The translations under genes were made by a program, and so were the position numbers. Below the pieces are notes generated by a model. It saw nothing but the letters and a program-made list of their open reading frames with translations, searched no databases and was not told the DNA's origin. Of a stretch of 43,859 bases of DNA, positions 1 to 7,859 are shown piece by piece. Position 1 is the stretch's first letter. Each line of letters starts with the position of its first letter. Source of the stretch: Klebsiella pneumoniae (GTDB taxonomy: Bacteria; Pseudomonadota; Gammaproteobacteria; Pseudomonadales; Azotimanducaceae); assembly GCA_945878745.1 (NCBI GenBank), contig CAMDVY010000001.1, positions 1-43,859 on the forward strand. Direction: 5' to 3'.

Positions 1-304
1 CAGGCACACCTCCGATCGCAATGTCGGGCAGCGCTCTCCGCTACAGCGGTGGTCTCTTTGTAGGAGCGGTCTCTGACCGCGCTTGTTGGGTTAATCAAAA
101 ATCGCGATCAGGAGATCGCTCCTACGATTGATTGAATCTACCAACTTCATTGGTGATGGCGTTATAGTTTGATTTCTGCTGTTATCCCTGCTCTATCCGC
201 GCTCAATCGTTTCGAAGCTCTGAACACCCCTGCGCACCATGTTTTGTTGCGAGATTATTGTCTAATCAAGGTTAAAGTCGCCGAGGGCTGATCTTTCGTT
301 GTGA
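1..304. other. Non-coding stretch at the window edge
   Basis: No convincing gene was found in the first 304 bases. The stretch holds a small palindrome at 38-49 (CCGCT-AC-AGCGG), the REP-type inverted pair at 60-125, and an AT-richer part (about 126-300) in which I see no promoter, RNA gene or hairpin that I would defend. The beta-helix gene ends at 305 on the minus strand, so this is its downstream region. An upstream neighbour may lie outside the window. Confidence 0.6.
60..125. repeat. REP-type inverted pair (BIME-like)
   Basis: Two short palindromic units face each other. Unit 1 (60-82, plus strand) begins GTAG, then GA, then the stem GCGGTC-TCT-GACCGC. Unit 2 (103-125, minus strand) begins GTAG, then GA, then the stem GCGATC-TCCT-GATCGC. 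A GTAG/GTRG tetranucleotide just 5' of an imperfect palindrome is the known hallmark of REP sequences mobilised by RAYT transposases, and two REPs in inverse orientation form a BIME. The stems are read directly from the bases. The REP class is inferred, and only this pair occurs in the window. Confidence 0.75.
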
Positions 305-1972
305 TCAACGGACGGGTAGGAACTCCTTTGCGCCAGGGTCGGGCGCGGCACCATGCCAGGGCAGGCTGAGGCCGTCACCTTTTTTCCAGCTGACAGGCAT
401 CGTCAGGTGGAGGGTGTTCGTCTCCAGATCAACCTTGGTGATTTGCGCAGGCATTGGCTGACCTTCGATCTGTATCCAATCGCCTTCTTCACCGTCGATG
501 CCATTGCCGTCAAAGAACCACGATGCATCATCCAGCTGTAACTGCGCTCCGCTGCCGTCGGCAGAGGTGATGTGAGCAAGGGTCACCCCACGATCGATCA
601 CCAGGCTGTTGGGACGCAGCGCATAGTTGTGTTTCGATGCGTCGACGAAGCCAGGGTCTCCGATCACGGAGTTCGTGAACTGTCCTTTTGATGCATACCC
701 GTTGATCTCTTCTGCCGCGCCAAACTCGTTATGCAGAACCTCAGAGCCCAGCGGACTGCCGAGGGCGTTGCCGATAAAGAGATGACCGATGAAGGAATCC
801 CGATACACCACTTGTCCGGCACTGACACCCTGGCAATTGCCTTCTGGCGCCCAGCCTTTGTTGTCCCACAGGATGTTGTTGGCGTACTTGTTATCGGAAA
901 TGCCTTTGTCATTGGCTGACTTGGCGCCAAACAGGGCAATACCACCACACTCATTGTCATGGAAGACGTTGTGGTAGATGCGGTTGCCGCGGTTGTACTG
1001 TGCCTCAAGTTCATAGCGTGTCATCCCGAGCCCGACGTTTGCGCTGTGGAAAACGTTGTGACGGATGATCCCTTGCTGGCCAGCGTATTGAATACCGTTT
1101 CCTCCGGAGGTGCTGTAGTAGGACACCGCTTCTGCAAACACATTCTGTTCGATCAGGTTGCGATGGCTGCGATCAAGTATGTCCTTGTTCTGGGCAAAGG
1201 AGCCGTTCCCGACCCAGGCTGAAGTTGCCGCTTCACAATCGAACACGGCCATCATTTTTTGCTGTGGATTGCGAAAGTGATTACTTCTGACCACGTTTCC
1301 GGTACTGCACTTCATCGTCAGGAGTTCATGTCCGCTCTCTTCAAAACGATTGCCCTCGACGATGTTGTAGTCCGAGTGGACCAACGCCATGCTGTCGGTG
1401 CCTCGTCGGATCTTGTTGTTGAGAATCCTGTTGTGGTTGCTGAACCCGAAGTAGAGGCCACCTCGTTTGCTGAGTGATGGATAGAGGTAGGACGTATCGA
1501 AGTCGTTGTCACGTATGGTGTTGTGGTGTGAGTTGATGGCGCGCAAAAAGCCCGCTGATTCGGTGACCCGGATGCCGCCAACGGTGTTGTAGCTGACGTT
1601 ATCCAGCCAGATCGGCCCGTACTCTTCACCTGCATCCATGGAGTCGACATCGCGGATGTTCACCTTCTCCCCGGTCTGCGCTTTGTAGATGATCGGAGCA
1701 GCATCTGTTCCAGACACGGTCAGGTGCAGAACTTCCTTGTAGTCACCCCCGCGTATCACAAAGACCATGCCGGGTTTGGCAGATTGGGTGGCAGCTTCAA
1801 TCGAGGCCAACGCGGTTGCCGAGCCGTCACCGCACTTTCGCGCGATCGGATCGTACTTTCCGGAACAGTCACTCCACAGGGAACCGTCTATGTAAATTGT
1901 TGTGGATGCTGTTGCGCTCTGGCTGAAGATTGCAGCACAAAGAGCGGTTGCGAGACAGGTGATTCGTTTCAT
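305..1972 (-). CDS. Secreted right-handed parallel beta-helix protein
   Basis: A 555-residue protein starting with a clear Sec signal peptide (charged MKR, hydrophobic core, likely cleavage near SATA-S at residue 22-23). Most of the chain consists of Asn/Gly-rich repeats such as HNTIRDNDF, NRILNNKIRRG and YNIVEGNRF, each spaced about 22-26 residues. That is the signature of PbH1 parallel beta-helix coils, as in NosD, pectate lyases and PL6-type alginate or chondroitin lyases. It is therefore probably a periplasmic or secreted polysaccharide-binding or lyase protein, but I cannot identify a catalytic residue set, so no substrate is claimed. No strong ribosome binding site precedes the ATG at 1972. 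No polysaccharide-utilisation genes lie beside it in the window. Confidence 0.75.
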   Translation of the reverse strand: MKRITCLATALCAAIFSQSATASTTIYIDGSLWSDCSGKYDPIARKCGDGSATALASIEAATQSAKPGMVFVIRGGDYKEVLHLTVSGTDAAPIIYKAQTGEKVNIRDVDSMDAGEEYGPIWLDNVSYNTVGGIRVTESAGFLRAINSHHNTIRDNDFDTSYLYPSLSKRGGLYFGFSNHNRILNNKIRRGTDSMALVHSDYNIVEGNRFEESGHELLTMKCSTGNVVRSNHFRNPQQKMMAVFDCEAATSAWVGNGSFAQNKDILDRSHRNLIEQNVFAEAVSYYSTSGGNGIQYAGQQGIIRHNVFHSANVGLGMTRYELEAQYNRGNRIYHNVFHDNECGGIALFGAKSANDKGISDNKYANNILWDNKGWAPEGNCQGVSAGQVVYRDSFIGHLFIGNALGSPLGSEVLHNEFGAAEEINGYASKGQFTNSVIGDPGFVDASKHNYALRPNSLVIDRGVTLAHITSADGSGAQLQLDDASWFFDGNGIDGEEGDWIQIEGQPMPAQITKVDLETNTLHLTMPVSWKKGDGLSLPWHGAAPDPGAKEFLPVR

Positions 1973-2047
1973 GCGTTGTTTGACTACTCGTCAGTTAGGA
2001 TGAAACTAGCACACCACCCGGATCCGACCTGAGGACCGGTTTGTAAA

Positions 2048-3181
2048 TCAGGAGTATTGAAAGAGTTTTGCCGCATTGGTTCCAAGAATTCGGGTTCGGT
2101 GATTCTCGCTGAGTCCCGCTACGCTCTGACGGATTAACTCCGGCGCCATGATGTTGGCGTCAATGTGCGGGTAGTCGGAGCCCCACACGATATTGTCTTC
2201 ACCAACCAGATCCAGCATGGAGCCCATCGTCCGCTCTTCGGGTTCTGCGACGAAGTAACAATTTCTGCGAAAGTACTCGCTCGGTTTGTACTTGAGAGGA
2301 TTCCCGAGGGCAGCCATGACCGCCCACTTTTCGTCGAGTCGGTCCATGAGATACGCCGCGTATCCACAACCCGCTTCCACACTGACCAGCTTTTGTCGCG
2401 GGAACCGGTCGAAAAATCCATCCACTACCATTGCCGCGATCGCTGGAATCAACTGGCCAGTGGCGCCCAGACCGAACCCGAACAAAGTGCCAGGGGCCGG
2501 CATTGCACCGCGCCAGCCTGCAAAGGGTGAGGCGGCGCCGGAAAAACGGACGATCACATGCAGGCAGCCGGGAAGGTCCGCATCGGTGAGTCGCTGCCAG
2601 AGAGGATTGAAGTCGGGGTGGCTTGGGCTCTTGCCGTCGATGGTTTCCGGCGGCACGAAGAGACCTTTGAAACCGAGTTTCAGGCAGCGCTCAAGCTCCT
2701 TCGCAGCCGTAGGAACATCGCGCCAGTTGACGGTTGCGATGGGTATGACCCGACCCGGGATACTCTGCGAGAATTCCGCCGCCCAGGTGTTGTAGGCGCG
2801 GCAGTAGGCGGAGGCGAGGTCCTGATCATCCGTTGGGAACGGAAGTATGCCGATGGTCGGGAAAGTGACCCCCGCATCAACGCCCCAGGAGTCCTGCAGT
2901 GCTGCGCGCGCGGCCGGGTCGTAACTCGCTTTGGGCGAACCGTCTGCATACGTCAGGTTGCCGGTAAACAAATCCAGGCGGTTATGTTCGATGCCACCAA
3001 GACCCGCGAGACCGCCTGGCAGCACGATCTGGTCACCGATGATGAGTTGCTCCTTGCCAAGATCGTTGACCTCGATACGAATGGCGCGATCGCGAAAACG
3101 GGGTTCGAGATAGTCTTGCCACAAGTTGGCGGGTTCGAGTACATGCATGTCGCAGTCGATGACCAGCGACTTGTTCTTCAC
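2048..3181 (-). CDS. Amidohydrolase-family (Amidohydro_2) metal-dependent hydrolase
   Basis: The 377-residue product has the TIM-barrel metal hydrolase pattern of the ACMSD/amidohydrolase-2 family: an N-terminal D-M-H motif (residues 11-13, in IDCDMHVLEP) on the first strand, and near the C terminus the sequence GSDYPH with the acidic metal-binding Asp. Known family members are decarboxylases or hydrolases of aromatic and other small carboxylates. The substrate here cannot be told. I prefer the GTG at 3181 because a GGAG lies eight bases upstream. An ATG at 3196 (five more residues) has no ribosome binding site, and the GGAG would then lie inside the gene. It is divergent from csrA and stands alone. 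Confidence 0.8.
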   Translation of the reverse strand: MKNKSLVIDCDMHVLEPANLWQDYLEPRFRDRAIRIEVNDLGKEQLIIGDQIVLPGGLAGLGGIEHNRLDLFTGNLTYADGSPKASYDPAARAALQDSWGVDAGVTFPTIGILPFPTDDQDLASAYCRAYNTWAAEFSQSIPGRVIPIATVNWRDVPTAAKELERCLKLGFKGLFVPPETIDGKSPSHPDFNPLWQRLTDADLPGCLHVIVRFSGAASPFAGWRGAMPAPGTLFGFGLGATGQLIPAIAAMVVDGFFDRFPRQKLVSVEAGCGYAAYLMDRLDEKWAVMAALGNPLKYKPSEYFRRNCYFVAEPEERTMGSMLDLVGEDNIVWGSDYPHIDANIMAPELIRQSVAGLSENHRTRILGTNAAKLFQYS

Positions 3182-3244
3182 GATGGATTCTCCCATTGAT
3201 TGCTTGGATCAACAGTAACTTGTGGGGCTGGATGTAGAAGTTAC

Positions 3245-3264
3245 CGGACTTCATCGGACTTCAT
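3245..3264. repeat. Tandem 10-bp direct repeat
   Basis: CGGACTTCAT occurs twice head to tail (3245-3254 and 3255-3264) in the intergenic region between the divergent amidohydrolase and csrA genes. Two turns of one DNA helix apart could suit a regulator binding site, but there is no further support for that. Confidence 0.4.
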
Positions 3265-3362
3265 CGTATAGGGGCTACAGTGCACCTACGCCAGAAGACA
3301 AACTGCTCATACGCACGTGTATGAACCAATAATCGCGCAGGTATACTGCCTCAAAATCCGCG

Positions 3363-3417
3363 GGACAACGAGCGGATGGGAGAGATAGGGCAGGGAACGG
3401 AGGGACTAAAAACGGAG
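3363..3417 (+). promoter_or_regulatory. csrA leader with seven GGA motifs (probable CsrA autoregulation site)
   Basis: Seven GGA trinucleotides lie within 55 bases directly before csrA, at 3363, 3374, 3379, 3394, 3399, 3403 and 3414. The last one is part of the ribosome binding site (CGGAG, five bases before the ATG at 3423). CsrA/RsmA proteins are known to bind GGA in leader RNAs and block translation, and E. coli csrA represses itself in this way. Autoregulation is inferred from the motif density. A possible -10 box (TATACT, 3342-3347) lies just upstream without a good -35. Confidence 0.65.
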
Positions 3418-3422
3418 ATAAC

Positions 3423-3635
3423 ATGCTCATTCTGACGCGACGACCGGGTGAGGCCATCAGAATTGGGGACGAGGTTGAGATTTTTGTGGTCGCAGTCAAT
3501 GGCAACCAGGTTCGTCTTGGTATCAAGGCGCCAAAATCGGTTGCCGTGCATCGAGAAGAGATATATGCCCGCATCGCCGCACGCGCAGAAGGTGAACAAC
3601 CTCCAACCCCGGGTGTCCAAAACAACTCCGATTGA
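3423..3635 (+). CDS. csrA: Carbon storage regulator CsrA (RsmA)
   Basis: A 70-residue post-transcriptional regulator that dimerises and binds GGA-containing leader RNAs. The start MLILTRRPGEAIRIGDE is the canonical CsrA N terminus, including Arg6/Arg7 region residues used in RNA contact. VRLGIKAPKSVAVHREEIY covers the fourth and fifth strands and the VHREEIY helix start, including the R of HRE that is critical for RNA binding. The tail after residue 60 is family-variable. The ATG has a good ribosome binding site embedded in a GGA motif. In many gammaproteobacteria csrA sits beside alaS, lysC or tRNA genes. Here it stands between an amidohydrolase and a serine hydrolase, so it may be one of several paralogues. 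Confidence 0.96.
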   Translation: MLILTRRPGEAIRIGDEVEIFVVAVNGNQVRLGIKAPKSVAVHREEIYARIAARAEGEQPPTPGVQNNSD

Positions 3636-3685
3636 CACCAGGCTTGCGTCACTGAGCATCGATTGGTGCAGCCCCGCCGGATGGG

Positions 3686-4945
3686 ATGGTATCTTGCGAC
3701 CATCCTGAATCCGGAGAGGCCATCATTACCCGCATAACCACGACCCCGCACGATATCGACTTTTCCCCGCTGCATCAGCGAATGGCCTGGTACGTCGATC
3801 AGGGGATCCTGTCGTGCGTGAATAGCCTTGTCATGAGAGGAACGGACGTCCTGGATTTCAAGACCTTTGGATTCATGGATATCGAAAGCCGGCAACCGCT
3901 GCGTGAAGATGCCATCTACCGCATGTACTCGAATACGAAGATTGTCACCTCTGTTGCCGCCATGCAGTTGTTCGAACAGGGTCGTTTCAAACTCGACGAT
4001 CCGCTGTCGACGGTGCTGCCGGAATTTGCAGACATGCAGGTGCTCCGGCCAGATGCCACTGAAGCTGGGCACGTGGTGGCTGCACGTGAACCGATCCGAA
4101 TGCGGCATATCCTCAGTCACAGCGCCGGGCTTTCCTATGGATTCATCGAACCAGGCTCGGTCATCGACAAGTCCTACATCGCCGCAAAGATCAACGCCAT
4201 GGGCGGCGATGAGCCGACACTTGAAGAGTTGTGTGCGAAACTTGCGGTGCTGCCATTGGCCTTTGAGCCAGGGACAAGCTGGCGCTACAGCTTTGCCACC
4301 GATGTCACGGCGCGGGTAGTGGAAGTGCTGTCCGGTAAGCGTTTCGACACCTATTTGCAGGATCATGTTTTCAAGCCGCTTGGCATGGTAGATACCGGGT
4401 TTCATGTACCTGCCGAAAAGCTGGACCGCTTTGTCACCATGTATGCCCCTGCCAACCTGTTCGATCCCATGGAGCCGGGCATGAGCCGAGCAGAGGATCC
4501 CTTGACTGGACCGTACAGTCGGCCTCGCCGGATGCTGAGCGGTGGGGGTGGGCTGGTTTCGACTGTGCAGGACTACCTGTCTTTCATTCGCATGATCGTC
4601 AACGGCGGTAGCTGGAATGGTGTCACCATCCTCAATCCGGACACTCTCAGGCTCATGCGTACCAATCAACTGGCGGCCGGGGTACAGGTCGCTTTCCCCA
4701 TGTGGATGATGCCCGGAACAGTATTTGGTCTTGGCTTTGCCTTGAAATCATCGGTTGGCGAGAACGAACCCGCCACATCAAAGGATGAGTACCACTGGGG
4801 CGGGATGGCGGGTACCCACTCGTGGATGGCTCCCAATGCCGGGATCACAGGTATGTGCATGACGCAGCGTATGCCTGGCTTCTGGCACCCGTTCAGTCAT
4901 GAGTTCAAGGCGATGGCCTATCAGCTCGCGGGGCGATCGGCGTGA
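3686..4945 (+). CDS. Beta-lactamase-fold serine hydrolase (class C / EstB-like esterase)
   Basis: This 419-residue protein belongs to the beta-lactamase/transpeptidase-like family that includes EstB esterases. The nucleophile motif SxxK is S82-N-T-K85. The second motif is Y201-S-F, where penicillin-recognising enzymes have YxN, so the Asn is replaced. The third is H370-W-G-G, which stands for KTG and is typical of esterase-type members. No signal peptide is evident, which argues for a cytoplasmic esterase rather than a beta-lactamase. The start is uncertain: the ATG at 3686 has only a weak binding site, while a strong GGAGAGG at 3713 is followed by no standard start codon. Its TGA overlaps the GTG of the next gene, so the two are probably co-translated. 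Confidence 0.85.
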   Translation: MVSCDHPESGEAIITRITTTPHDIDFSPLHQRMAWYVDQGILSCVNSLVMRGTDVLDFKTFGFMDIESRQPLREDAIYRMYSNTKIVTSVAAMQLFEQGRFKLDDPLSTVLPEFADMQVLRPDATEAGHVVAAREPIRMRHILSHSAGLSYGFIEPGSVIDKSYIAAKINAMGGDEPTLEELCAKLAVLPLAFEPGTSWRYSFATDVTARVVEVLSGKRFDTYLQDHVFKPLGMVDTGFHVPAEKLDRFVTMYAPANLFDPMEPGMSRAEDPLTGPYSRPRRMLSGGGGLVSTVQDYLSFIRMIVNGGSWNGVTILNPDTLRLMRTNQLAAGVQVAFPMWMMPGTVFGLGFALKSSVGENEPATSKDEYHWGGMAGTHSWMAPNAGITGMCMTQRMPGFWHPFSHEFKAMAYQLAGRSA

Positions 4946-5937
4946 GTACGAACGATTCACCCGCAGGCGAGGCCACGGCTGCAGCACCAGCTCGGACCAA
5001 CTGGCTGTTTCGCATTGCCACCTGGTTGCTCACGATCGGCTGCTTTTACCTGGTGTACGGTCGGTTGGTAGCAGCGGCAGCGCGTGACTCGCTCAGCGTC
5101 GGTGACTATCTGATTCGGTTTTTCGGGGAGGCAAACTGGCTTGCCTGGCTGGCGCTGATGATTCCGTATTCGGTGTTCTTTTTTCTCGTGGACTCTCATG
5201 TCACCTGGCGGGTCGTGAAGTGGTTCAATGCGCCTGCGCTCAAGCTCACCGATATCCTGCCGATCAGGGCGAGTGCCTACATCCTGTCGCTCGTCAACGA
5301 ACAGGTTGGCAAAGGGGCAATGACACTGTATCTCCTGAAACGTCACCAGGTGCCGGGTTGGGAGGCGCTGTCCAGCATGCTCATGCTTGGATTGATGGAG
5401 GTCTATCAGCTGCTGGTGTTTTCTTCGGTCGGCGTTGTTCTCTTTTTCGGTGTGGTGCAAGCAGCCAGCATCGAGTTACCCCTCGATCAGATTCTGCCTT
5501 CGGTGTTGATAGGCGCCGCGATTCTATTGCCACTGATCATCGCGTACTTTTCCGGAGCGATTTTCAAAAACAGCACTTTCCGTGACAAACCTGTTTTGGT
5601 GGCATTTCGTCGAGCGAAGCCGATTCACTACCTGCTCATCATCCTGTTCAAAGCCCCCAATCTGATCGGCGCGATCATTGTGTACACAACATCGTTGTCA
5701 CTCTTCAATGTCGACGTCAATTTTGGCCAGATGCTGGCGTTCCTGCCCGTGATCTTCCTGGCAGCTGCATTACCGCTGCCATTCCATGCCGGGGCGCTGA
5801 TAATGTGGACAGTGTTATTCCCGGCCTATCCAGAGGTTGGTGTCTTCAGCATCGTGATGCACACCTTTTTTGTTCTGTTCAACGCGACCATCGGTGTGTT
5901 GTTTCTGCCCAAGGCCAACAAGGAGCTGTTTGGCTGA
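4942..5937 (+). CDS. Multi-pass membrane protein, flippase-like (LPG synthase TM / UPF0104 type)
   Basis: The 331-residue product is strongly hydrophobic with about seven to eight predicted membrane segments, starting after a short Ala/Pro-rich hydrophilic tail. The pattern of a charged loop followed by SLVNEQVGKGAMTLYLLKR resembles the transmembrane part of lysylphosphatidylglycerol synthase and YbhN/AglD-like proteins, but there is no soluble aminoacyl-transfer domain. A transport or lipid-flipping role in the inner membrane is inference only. The GTG start overlaps the stop of the serine hydrolase gene (GTGA). It converges with the CDP-alcohol phosphatidyltransferase gene with three bases between, so a lipid-related neighbourhood is plausible. 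Confidence 0.65.
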   Translation: MSTNDSPAGEATAAAPARTNWLFRIATWLLTIGCFYLVYGRLVAAAARDSLSVGDYLIRFFGEANWLAWLALMIPYSVFFFLVDSHVTWRVVKWFNAPALKLTDILPIRASAYILSLVNEQVGKGAMTLYLLKRHQVPGWEALSSMLMLGLMEVYQLLVFSSVGVVLFFGVVQAASIELPLDQILPSVLIGAAILLPLIIAYFSGAIFKNSTFRDKPVLVAFRRAKPIHYLLIILFKAPNLIGAIIVYTTSLSLFNVDVNFGQMLAFLPVIFLAAALPLPFHAGALIMWTVLFPAYPEVGVFSIVMHTFFVLFNATIGVLFLPKANKELFG

Positions 5938-5940
5938 GGT

Positions 5941-6483
5941 TCAAGAGGTCGGCTTGCCGAGGTAGTTCCGAGCCCGTAGCGCCATGGATACGACAGTGCT
6001 CATGATGAGTGCCCAGGCGAATGCAGTGGTTAAGGCCGCGAGATGGTTCCAGATCGACAGGACGTGTCCACCAATGACAACGCCCGGAACCACGTAGTAG
6101 GCAATTCCGTTGATTCGACCCAATGGGTTGGGTCTGAGTGACTGACCTTTCAGTACCCTGGAATCAACGGTGTATTGAAGAAAGGCGATCGGGATGAGGC
6201 ATGGCAGATAAACGGGAATGTAGTCGGCCATCGCCAGAGCCGTACATGAGCTGGTGACGAACAACGCATCTGTCGCATGATCTGCAAACCCGCCGAATGG
6301 CGTCGCCTGTCCGTAGTATCTCGCCAACGGTCCATCAAAATAGTCGGTGAGCACGGCGATGGTGAAAAGCACTGCCGCTGTTGGCCACTCGTGTTCGATG
6401 ATGGCCCACGTCAGCGGAAAGATAAGTCCGAGGCGAAGCGCGGTGAGTGCGTTTGCCCACGTGGCGAGCGGCGCGGTGATCAA
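5941..6483 (-). CDS. CDP-alcohol phosphatidyltransferase family membrane enzyme
   Basis: The 180-residue membrane protein carries the complete family signature DGx2ARx8Gx3Dx3D, seen as D-G-PL-A-R, eight residues, G-GFA-D-HAT-D in the first third. These Asp residues bind the metal and the CDP-lipid. Known members (PgsA, PssA, Cls, Pct) exchange CMP of CDP-diacylglycerol for an alcohol to make phospholipid headgroups. The alcohol used here cannot be deduced, and the protein is unlikely to be the main PgsA on context alone. About four to five further hydrophobic segments follow. The TTG start overlaps the stop of the lipoprotein gene and has a GGAG six bases upstream, so the two are translationally coupled. 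Confidence 0.87.
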   Translation of the reverse strand: MITAPLATWANALTALRLGLIFPLTWAIIEHEWPTAAVLFTIAVLTDYFDGPLARYYGQATPFGGFADHATDALFVTSSCTALAMADYIPVYLPCLIPIAFLQYTVDSRVLKGQSLRPNPLGRINGIAYYVVPGVVIGGHVLSIWNHLAALTTAFAWALIMSTVVSMALRARNYLGKPTS

Positions 6484-6923
6484 CGTGGCTCCAGCCGGAA
6501 GAGTGCTGCACCTTCGAAAGCGACCTCGTCTGGATCCATCTCATATTTCCGAATGAATGCCTGCCGAACGACTTCCTGGGTTGCCGGATCGTCGATGCGA
6601 ACCGCTTTGAGATCGTAAATCGCATTCCCGATACGAACACGCACACGTTCATCCTGCTCCATGTTTTGCGCCCAGGTGGAATCAGGGTCACTCGCACCGA
6701 TGTAGAGGAAGGGGCCGACGTCCACGCCCCAGATATTCACTGAGTAAGGTTCAGCGGGATTGGTTTCCACGGTGATAATGTCCACGGCATTGATGGACGC
6801 CCAACTTTGGGGCGCCGGGATGGATTGGCCGTCGATGGCGTCACCGGGAACAGGGCCTAGCGGACCGCATCCTGCCAAGATCGCGATGCCGCCGAGAATG
6901 ACGGTTCGAACTGAAATCTGCAT
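6480..6923 (-). CDS. Small lipoprotein of unknown function (possible DUF2255/deazaflavin-like fold)
   Basis: The gene encodes 147 residues when started at the ATG at 6923. A lipoprotein signal peptide follows at once: MQISVRTVILGG, then the lipobox ILAGC with the acylated Cys at residue 19. A longer reading frame to 7016 would bury this signal and has no ribosome binding site. The mature part (SVNIWGVDVGPFLYIGA, RVRIGNAIYDLKAVR) resembles small beta-barrel proteins of the DUF2255/nitroreductase-related type, but I am not certain. The short spacing after the Cys (GPLGP) does not show an Asp at +2, so outer-membrane sorting is likely. It overlaps the CDP-alcohol phosphatidyltransferase gene by four bases, suggesting a shared envelope function. 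Confidence 0.7.
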   Translation of the reverse strand: MQISVRTVILGGIAILAGCGPLGPVPGDAIDGQSIPAPQSWASINAVDIITVETNPAEPYSVNIWGVDVGPFLYIGASDPDSTWAQNMEQDERVRVRIGNAIYDLKAVRIDDPATQEVVRQAFIRKYEMDPDEVAFEGAALFRLEPR

Positions 6924-6980
6924 GAGCGAGGACTGGGTGTATTCGTGCTGTAATCGTACCTCAACAACATGGAGGCGCTC

Positions 6981-7859
6981 ATGTCGCGCGTTCTGATTAC
7001 TGGCGCAAACGGACATCTCGGTCAGAGATTGATCCCCGCCTTGCCGGAAAGTTTCGAGGTCATTGCTGCCGTGCGTTCAGCAAGAGCCGCGCAGTCCATT
7101 TTTCCTCGCCAGGGTCTCGAAGTCCGGTTACTCGACTATTCGCGGTCGGAGCAATTCAGCAGCGCGCTAGCGAACGTGGATGCCGTCGTTCATCTCGTGG
7201 GTATCCTCAAGGAGACACCGGATAACAGCTACTCCAGTGCGCATGAAGAGACCTGTCAGGCACTGATTGATGGGGCGACGTTGGCCAAGGTGAAGCCGGT
7301 TGTTGTGTACATCAGCATACTCGGATCTTCCGCCGATCACGCCAACGCCTGTCTTGCTTCGAAGGGGCGAGCCGAGGACATTCTGCTGAACAGTGGGTTG
7401 CCGGTAACCATCCTGCAGGTACCCATGGTCATCGGTGCCGGAGACTACGCGAGTCATGCTCTGAAACGGCGAGCCATGGCAGCGCTGAGTGTCGGTTTGC
7501 GGATGGAGAGTCGGGAACAGCCGATACACGCCGGTGACGTTATCTCGGCCATTCTGGCGTCACTACATCAGTCACATGGCCGCCTTCAGCTGGCTGGACC
7601 TGAATCGTTGTCGCGGCGCGCGCTGGTTGGGCGTGCAGCAAGGGTTCTAGGCAGGGAGACCACAGTCCTGTCCCTGCCGTTTGCTGTTGGTGCAACAGTG
7701 GTCGGCGTCATGGAAAAGCTCATGAGTAAACCACCGGTTACGCGCGCGATGCTTGAGGTGCTGGATCACGATGATGCGATCAATCCGGAACCGGCCACGA
7801 CTCGGCTCGGCATTCAACTTACCTCTCTTGACGAGATGCTAAGGCAGGCGTTGCAGTAA
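6981..7859 (+). CDS. NAD(P)-binding protein, NmrA/atypical SDR type
   Basis: A 292-residue protein with an N-terminal Rossmann motif VLITGANGHLGQRL (GxxGxxG) and a VVHLVGI strand, as in NDUFA9-like and NmrA-like atypical short-chain dehydrogenases. The usual YxxxK catalytic pair is not evident, so it may act as an NAD(P)-sensing or redox-binding protein or act on an unknown sugar, quinone or lipid. I chose the ATG at 6981 because GGAGG lies five bases before it. A more upstream ATG at 6969 has none. It is divergent from the lipoprotein gene, and its 3' end overlaps that of the alpha/beta hydrolase gene by 21 bases, so the two are convergent. Confidence 0.75.
   Translation: MSRVLITGANGHLGQRLIPALPESFEVIAAVRSARAAQSIFPRQGLEVRLLDYSRSEQFSSALANVDAVVHLVGILKETPDNSYSSAHEETCQALIDGATLAKVKPVVVYISILGSSADHANACLASKGRAEDILLNSGLPVTILQVPMVIGAGDYASHALKRRAMAALSVGLRMESREQPIHAGDVISAILASLHQSHGRLQLAGPESLSRRALVGRAARVLGRETTVLSLPFAVGATVVGVMEKLMSKPPVTRAMLEVLDHDDAINPEPATTRLGIQLTSLDEMLRQALQ

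Noticed and set aside
3636..3685. tRNA gene after csrA
   Set aside because: csrA is often followed by tRNA-Ser or tRNA-Arg genes, but no cloverleaf can be drawn in the 50 bases before the next gene.
3275..4669. 464-residue open frame on the minus strand
   Set aside because: It is antisense to the serine hydrolase gene, whose catalytic motifs are whole, has no recognisable domain, and is rich in His/Arg as expected for a shadow frame.
3686..4945. Antibiotic-resistance beta-lactamase
   Set aside because: No signal peptide, the YxN motif is Y-S-F and KTG is replaced by HWGG. These are features of EstB-like esterases.
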